From the IMG/VR virus record IMGVR_UViG_3300043446_004571, positions 1 through 42,985 of that record: a DNA stretch of 42,985 nucleotides. One strand, 5' to 3'. A program made the position numbers and the translations under genes. Source of the DNA: a virus. The notes beneath the pieces were generated by a model, which made no database searches, had not been told where the DNA came from, and saw nothing but the letters and a program-made list of their open reading frames with translations. Below are positions 38,185 to 42,985 of this stretch, one piece after another. Position 1 is the first letter of the stretch, and the number at the start of each line of letters is the position of its first letter.

Positions 38185-41100
38185 TTAAATAGCTCTACAG
38201 ACTATATTGGTATTCACCCCCTGAGAAAATCCTAGTCTAACTGAAGTAACAATATAAGTTTTATTTGAAACAGATAAATCTTGTAATGGATAATTTATTC
38301 CAATAATATCTCCAGGATTTATGAGTGGGTTTCCAAAAACTTCCATTTCTACGCTTTGTCCTTTATTTAATTGAGTTGAGGTAATCCAGTCGGCAAGAGA
38401 CTTTGCATCTGTAGCAGATTGAATCCAAGTCGAATCAAATTGTACTGGATATTTTTTTGCCCTGCTGTCTGGACTGTCTGTTGAATATTCAACTACACCG
38501 CCATCTACAATTGGAGTTCCAACTACTTGAAAAGTATTATACTGCCCATCTGCAAGATTTACAAATCCAGAGGTGTTGTTCATTACAAGCATTTCCGCTG
38601 TAAATGGTTGTAATTTGCTTGACATTATATTAACATTTTTATTGACACCAGATGAAAGATAGAGCGGTATCGCTGGATTTGCAGAATCATATCTAACTTT
38701 AATTCTTTTTATTTGTCTAACCACAGAACCAAATTCTTTTAAAGATCCATTTCTTGAATCTCTAGTTTCACCTGAACTATATACTAGGTCTCCAAAAAGC
38801 ATAGATATCGTATCATCTGAATAAACTCCATTGTATTTATAAGAACCTTTTGAGTTTAAGCTTGTATAATCGATATCAGTTAAATTAGATTTTTCTGGAA
38901 TATTTAAACCATATACGTAATCATAATATACAATTCCTTGTCCACATAATAAACCAACCTTATTTGATGGAGACAATGGAGATGCTGTATCTTCTGCATC
39001 AATTCTAAATCCATTAATAAAAATAGTAAGTGTATTTTTAACCAAGGACCCGCCCGTTCCATATGTGGATTTAACTAATACATCTACATTATAAGACTGT
39101 GCAGCGTATACCCCTGCAAATGTGCTTATAGCATTTGTTTGAGAATCTTTTAATACTGTTGTTAAACCATTAGCTGTTGTTTTTAAAATTCTAATGTCTT
39201 TAGATGATCTGGAGCCTGCAGTGGTACTTACTATTACATGGTAACCCTTTTTGCCATTATCTCCTGCAAATACAGTAAATCCACCTACTTGATCTGTTGA
39301 ATAGGAATCTTTCAGTCCCGTATCAAATTGATTATCAAAAAACATTCTTGTTCCTATTGAATAAAAACCTGGTTTAGAAGATGTTGTTATTGAATCAAAA
39401 GCAATTACTCCAGATGTGTAATGACTTTTACTTTTATCAAAATTAGTTACTGGATAAAATGATTTACCAATTTTTGAAGATTTTGCATTCCAAGCATCTT
39501 TTGCTGAAGAATAAATTTGATTTAAATCTCCCTTAAATGCAACATCGCCTGGAGCGGTTAAATCTATTGGTCCATATACGGATACAGTAGCATTACCATT
39601 TCCATTATGTGATTTTGCAGATGTGCCTAAAGCTGCTCTTTTTTTAATTTTATATCTTCCACTGGCTTTAAAAGTGTTAATGTTTTGTGCATCTGTTTTT
39701 GCTAAAGAATAATGTTTCCAAAAATCAGAAGCGTTTGTTATTAAAACTGTTTGTTTTGTACTATCTGAGGCCTTGTAATATTCAAATTCTAAACCTTCGT
39801 ATTCAATAACTTCTGTGTCTATCAACAAAAATCCAGAAAAATCTGGAATAATTAAATCTGAATCAATTAATTGATCTACGCTTTGAAGATTTATATTTAT
39901 ATATCCCGTTTCTGTTTCATTTAAGTTTGTTGCTAAAGTTCCTGCTGCCAATCCGTCTTCTGAAGAAATCCAAACAGGTGCAGCATTGTTTGCAACATAT
40001 CCACTTACTCCTGGAGCTGACCATAAAACTTTAACGGAATTTCCAGCTACTTTTTCTTTTTTATTTAAACTAATTATATTTGGTATATATGAAACTGAAC
40101 CGTTTGAAGAAATTTCTTCATTTGTAAAAATCCAATCTTTTGTTCTTTGAGAATCATATATTGCATCTCTGCTATAGATTTGCATAATATCATTATTATC
40201 AACAAACATATTTATTTGCATATCTCTACATAAATCTTGTAAACATTCCCACACCGTTTGCCCATCTTTTGTCCAAAAATATCTAACTACTGGAATAGAT
40301 TTATCATTTTGTGCAATATTAATATTATAATTTGAATAACCTATTGAATCTAATACTCTTCTAATTATTGCAGTTGCTGGCATATCTTGAACTAAAATTA
40401 ATGGCGCAATTGTATCTTGCAATATTTTACTTGAATCTAATGCTCTTATGGAAGATGAGCCAAATTCTGATAAAGACCACTCGACCATGTAATATTTTCC
40501 TTGTTGTATTTTTACGTCAGATGATCCATCATTTACAACAATATATGGAGAAATAATTGCATTTTTATCTAGGTACATGACTGATGAATCTATCTCTGAA
40601 TCTCTATTGTATTCTTGTAAAATATTATTTGATTCATCAAATTTAGCAATATTTAAAGATAACAAATTTGACGATAAGGTTCCAACGGGTAAAATTGAAT
40701 CATCATTTATAGTAGTTTCTTTTGATATTTCAAAATCCTGTATGTCATCGCTTATATCGATAACCCATCTTGGACTTAATTCTAATACTGCTAAAAATTT
40801 TCCAGTATTTGAATTAACAGCAGACAATGATATTTTTTTAAATGATTGAGTTGATGTATACTTAGATGGTTCTGTGGTGGACCATTCTGTTCCATTGTAA
40901 TATGCTATTGCTTCTCCATTTGAATTTATTGAAGAACCAGTTGCCAGGGTTACCTCTGTATTATCAGATTTTGTTCCCTTAATTGTCCAAGATGTTGGTG
41001 TGTCATGAGAAGTTTCAAACCTTGCAATTATTTTATTACATGGAGTTAATTTAACACCTGGAGTTGTTTCATTATTAAAATATTCTAAAGAAATATTAAT

Positions 41101-41481
41101 ATCTGCATTTTTTGGACCCAACCAATATTTATATGTTGTATCTGGTCCTGGATAATATAACCTAGGTTTTGTTGGTGTTCCAATTGATCTTGGTGCTTCA
41201 AATGAATTTGGAGGAGTATCAGTTTGAATTCCAGGGGAGGTTTCAGATGTATAAATATAATATTTAATTCCTGGCTTTAGTGGTCGATATGATGAATATA
41301 TACTATCTATAGGAAATAAATTTTTAAAAGCATTAGATAATGAGTGATCTGCTCCAGAAGAAGTAGCTGTTATTTTATCTACCATATTATTTAAATTATA
41401 TTCTATCGTTCCGCCAGTAGAAACTACAACTGAATATTCTTTTTTAAATATATTTTTTACAGCATCAGAAACAGTTATCAT
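38185..41481 (-). CDS. tail hub / tail-associated protein with LamG-like domain
   Basis: 1098 aa. The middle contains VVRYFWTKDGQTVWECLQDL followed by CRDMQINMFVDNNDIMQIYS (about 400-440), the pattern of minor tail hub proteins that cap the tube. Residues about 705-860 look like a concanavalin A/LamG sandwich (RMFFDNQFDTG, GGFTVFAGDNGKKGYHVIV, VLVKSTYGTGG, LTIFINGFRIDAED). The C-terminus (FVNLADGQYNTFQVV, GDIIGINYPLQDLSV) is also hub-like. Combines tail-tip scaffold with possible glycan binding. Confidence 0.7.
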   Translation of the reverse strand: MITVSDAVKNIFKKEYSVVVSTGGTIEYNLNNMVDKITATSSGADHSLSNAFKNLFPIDSIYSSYRPLKPGIKYYIYTSETSPGIQTDTPPNSFEAPRSIGTPTKPRLYYPGPDTTYKYWLGPKNADINISLEYFNNETTPGVKLTPCNKIIARFETSHDTPTSWTIKGTKSDNTEVTLATGSSINSNGEAIAYYNGTEWSTTEPSKYTSTQSFKKISLSAVNSNTGKFLAVLELSPRWVIDISDDIQDFEISKETTINDDSILPVGTLSSNLLSLNIAKFDESNNILQEYNRDSEIDSSVMYLDKNAIISPYIVVNDGSSDVKIQQGKYYMVEWSLSEFGSSSIRALDSSKILQDTIAPLILVQDMPATAIIRRVLDSIGYSNYNINIAQNDKSIPVVRYFWTKDGQTVWECLQDLCRDMQINMFVDNNDIMQIYSRDAIYDSQRTKDWIFTNEEISSNGSVSYIPNIISLNKKEKVAGNSVKVLWSAPGVSGYVANNAAPVWISSEDGLAAGTLATNLNETETGYININLQSVDQLIDSDLIIPDFSGFLLIDTEVIEYEGLEFEYYKASDSTKQTVLITNASDFWKHYSLAKTDAQNINTFKASGRYKIKKRAALGTSAKSHNGNGNATVSVYGPIDLTAPGDVAFKGDLNQIYSSAKDAWNAKSSKIGKSFYPVTNFDKSKSHYTSGVIAFDSITTSSKPGFYSIGTRMFFDNQFDTGLKDSYSTDQVGGFTVFAGDNGKKGYHVIVSTTAGSRSSKDIRILKTTANGLTTVLKDSQTNAISTFAGVYAAQSYNVDVLVKSTYGTGGSLVKNTLTIFINGFRIDAEDTASPLSPSNKVGLLCGQGIVYYDYVYGLNIPEKSNLTDIDYTSLNSKGSYKYNGVYSDDTISMLFGDLVYSSGETRDSRNGSLKEFGSVVRQIKRIKVRYDSANPAIPLYLSSGVNKNVNIMSSKLQPFTAEMLVMNNTSGFVNLADGQYNTFQVVGTPIVDGGVVEYSTDSPDSRAKKYPVQFDSTWIQSATDAKSLADWITSTQLNKGQSVEMEVFGNPLINPGDIIGINYPLQDLSVSNKTYIVTSVRLGFSQGVNTNIVCRAI

Positions 41482-42062
41482 ACCTGCTCCAATGAAAAAT
41501 TAACACTCCAATAGGGCTGTACACCTCTTTTAGATAAAGTACAGCTGAAATCAGTAAAAACAACTGTATAAATATTATCAGTAGAAGCTTCGGCAGCAGT
41601 AGATAATTTAGATGTATTAATTTTTATTCTAAATGATTTTTTGCCTGCAAGGCTTTCATAAAAAGTTTTTAAATCTTCTGCCCCCCAAGCTCCGTCCACA
41701 GTTTCATTTCTAAATGATGGTAGCATTGACCAAGATACTGAAAATGTTTTTTTATCTGCAACAATAAATTCTCTAAGTGTTCCATTTGCCATTCTAGCAG
41801 ATTGTTTTAATCTATTATTTCCAATTGAAAATTCAGATCTATTGTGTTCTGAAACTCTTCTAAATTTTAAAACATCTTTATCTGCTGGCAGCAATATATT
41901 TCTAGTTGCTACTATAGAGTTATAATCTTGTCCGCCTGCGGTTGATGAATTTGCGTCAGCTCCAGGATATGCAAATTTGGCAGGAGAGTATGTGGTAATA
42001 CATAATGGGTCTTTTGCCTCTATGTATAAAACTGAACCTTTTGGTAAATTTTCAAAACTCAT
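41478..42062 (-). CDS. Dit-like distal tail protein
   Basis: 194 aa, beta-rich, between the tape measure and the hub, where siphophages encode the distal tail protein. FSVSWSMLPSFRNETVDGAW, then KTFYESLAGKKSFRIKINTS and TVVFTDFSCTL, resembles the phage tail N-terminal galectin-like domain. ATGA overlap with the hub and a 1-nt junction with the tape measure. Confidence 0.6.
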   Translation of the reverse strand: MSFENLPKGSVLYIEAKDPLCITTYSPAKFAYPGADANSSTAGGQDYNSIVATRNILLPADKDVLKFRRVSEHNRSEFSIGNNRLKQSARMANGTLREFIVADKKTFSVSWSMLPSFRNETVDGAWGAEDLKTFYESLAGKKSFRIKINTSKLSTAAEASTDNIYTVVFTDFSCTLSKRGVQPYWSVNFSLEQV

Positions 42063-42985
42063 TATCTTATCCTACCTACTATTTTTGATTGTCCCATTTG
42101 TAATTGCTTGTCAGACATTACTGCAAACACTTCTCTTGCTGCAGCTTTAGCCAAAGCTTTTTCATCCATTCCAGGGGCAGCATAAACATTTATATCACCT
42201 ATTGTAACATTACTTGCAGTGCCACCAGTATGCATCATTAGTCGCTGTGATTTTGCAAGTAGGCCTCCTACATTATATCTTGGAAGAGTAGCGTTACCGA
42301 CAATTCCACCAAAAGCCATTCTGTTTAAAGTATGAAGATTATCATAACCAATATTTTGTGCAGATTTAGCATTTATAACAAATTCTCCATTTGATAGCAT
42401 TGCTGGTATTGAATCAGAAGTTCCAGTACCTGGTCCAAAAACCACGCCTCCAGGGGCAAGCTTAATTGGTTGCACTGTATTTAAATTAACGCCTAATTGT
42501 GAGGCAATATATCTTCCAGCAGTTGAAGATGTGTCGAAAGGAATTCCATCATTACTGTAGATATAAGTTTTTCCACTTTGAGTAACAACGGTTCCACCTT
42601 TAGGAGCATTTGGATCCATCATTCCCGTATTGTTGTATCCAGCGGTTGCGTACTTGCCTGGGTTCATTTTGCCGCTAGACGAGCCCGATTTACCATTTCC
42701 TAATTCTTTAACAAGCAAATCACCTAATTGTTTCAAAGTCATTCCACCTGTAATTAAAGTTGCTTGTTGTTTTACAATTGATAAGTCTTTATTTAAAACA
42801 TCACCCATTGTTCCCTTTGTAGTTACAGTAGTTAATTGTAATCCTGTTGTACCGTATGTTGGAACTTGCTTTGATGAATCAAATGTTAATGCTTTACCTG
42901 CAGAATCAAAGAATTGACTAAATGCTTTTTTAATATCTCCAGCTATATCGTAACCAGGATTACCCTTGGTAATTGTAGCTGCTTT
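42062..42985 (-). CDS. tape-measure protein, C-terminal part (5' end outside window)
   Basis: The frame is open to the window edge without a stop, giving 307 codons; an internal ATG at 42808 is not a real start. The sequence GPGTGTSDSIPAMLSNGEFV and INAKSAQNIGYDNLH is the typical C-terminal signature of siphophage tape measures. The visible part is not long-helical, as expected for the tail-tip end. It sets tail length and is ejected during infection. Confidence 0.82.
   Translation of the reverse strand, partial: KAATITKGNPGYDIAGDIKKAFSQFFDSAGKALTFDSSKQVPTYGTTGLQLTTVTTKGTMGDVLNKDLSIVKQQATLITGGMTLKQLGDLLVKELGNGKSGSSSGKMNPGKYATAGYNNTGMMDPNAPKGGTVVTQSGKTYIYSNDGIPFDTSSTAGRYIASQLGVNLNTVQPIKLAPGGVVFGPGTGTSDSIPAMLSNGEFVINAKSAQNIGYDNLHTLNRMAFGGIVGNATLPRYNVGGLLAKSQRLMMHTGGTASNVTIGDINVYAAPGMDEKALAKAAAREVFAVMSDKQLQMGQSKIVGRIR

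Noticed and set aside
42062-42808. Apparent ATG start of the last gene at 42808
   Set aside because: The frame continues upstream to the window edge with tape-measure-like sequence, so this ATG is internal.

Overview
The window looks like about 43 kb of a tailed, double-stranded DNA phage (Caudoviricetes) genome, not a bacterial chromosome. It has a large terminase, a tape-measure protein C-terminus, a tail hub and tail fibres, its own replisome (DnaE-type polymerase, DnaB-type helicase, DnaG-type primase, RecA, two ssDNA-binding proteins), five tRNAs and many very small overlapping genes. Every gene I can support lies on the minus strand, so the region is transcribed from right to left. The DNA is AT-rich (about 20-43% GC in the lines I counted). 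Promoters are sigma70-like, often with an extended -10 (TGnTATAAT). None of the tRNAs encodes CCA, and two late promoters sit so close to start codons that the mRNAs should be leaderless. AT-rich aquatic actinobacteria would fit, but the sequence does not fix the host. The tape measure, Dit-like and hub gene order suggests a siphovirus-like tail.

Layout in transcription order (right to left): tail genes at 42985-29385 (tape measure C-terminus, Dit-like protein, hub with a LamG-like domain, polyproline protein, minor tail protein, two large fibre/adhesin proteins, three small coiled-coil proteins and one small beta-rich protein). A palindromic operator/promoter at 29354-29381 then opens the replication and regulation block at 29307-20283 (metallophosphoesterase, zinc and HTH proteins, helicase, primase, gp32-like SSB, DnaE, MazG-like protein). 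The recombination block at 20253-15082 follows (RecA, PD-(D/E)XK nuclease, OB-fold SSB, XapX membrane protein, Cas4/RecB-like exonuclease, RuvC-like resolvase, small Zn and HTH proteins, SGNH-like protein). Terminase genes occupy 15052-12500.

From 12481 to 2628 lies a strikingly AT-rich accessory island. It holds a tRNA(CAU), two small proteins, an MDR oxidoreductase, an SGNH-like protein, a NodU/CmcH-type carbamoyltransferase, a prolyl-4-hydroxylase-like 2OG-Fe(II) oxygenase, four tRNAs, two GT60-like (Skp1-GlcNAc-transferase type) glycosyltransferases, a luciferase-like flavin monooxygenase, a small membrane protein and a flavin-dependent halogenase. Together these look like a tailoring pathway that hydroxylates, glycosylates, carbamoylates and halogenates some target. 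The P4H plus GT60 pairing recalls the hydroxyproline-glycosylation pathway known for eukaryotic Skp1. The phage also encodes a nine-proline tract in a virion-region protein, a testable candidate substrate.

The left end (2544-1) carries an Hsp20 chaperone, a P-loop kinase/NMNAT-like nucleotidyltransferase fusion behind a structured leader, two small conserved proteins (DUF2061, FmdB-like), and the N-terminal part of a secreted coiled-coil/PA14 protein that runs off the window. Promoters, domain names and catalytic residues are read by eye; no search or folding program was run.
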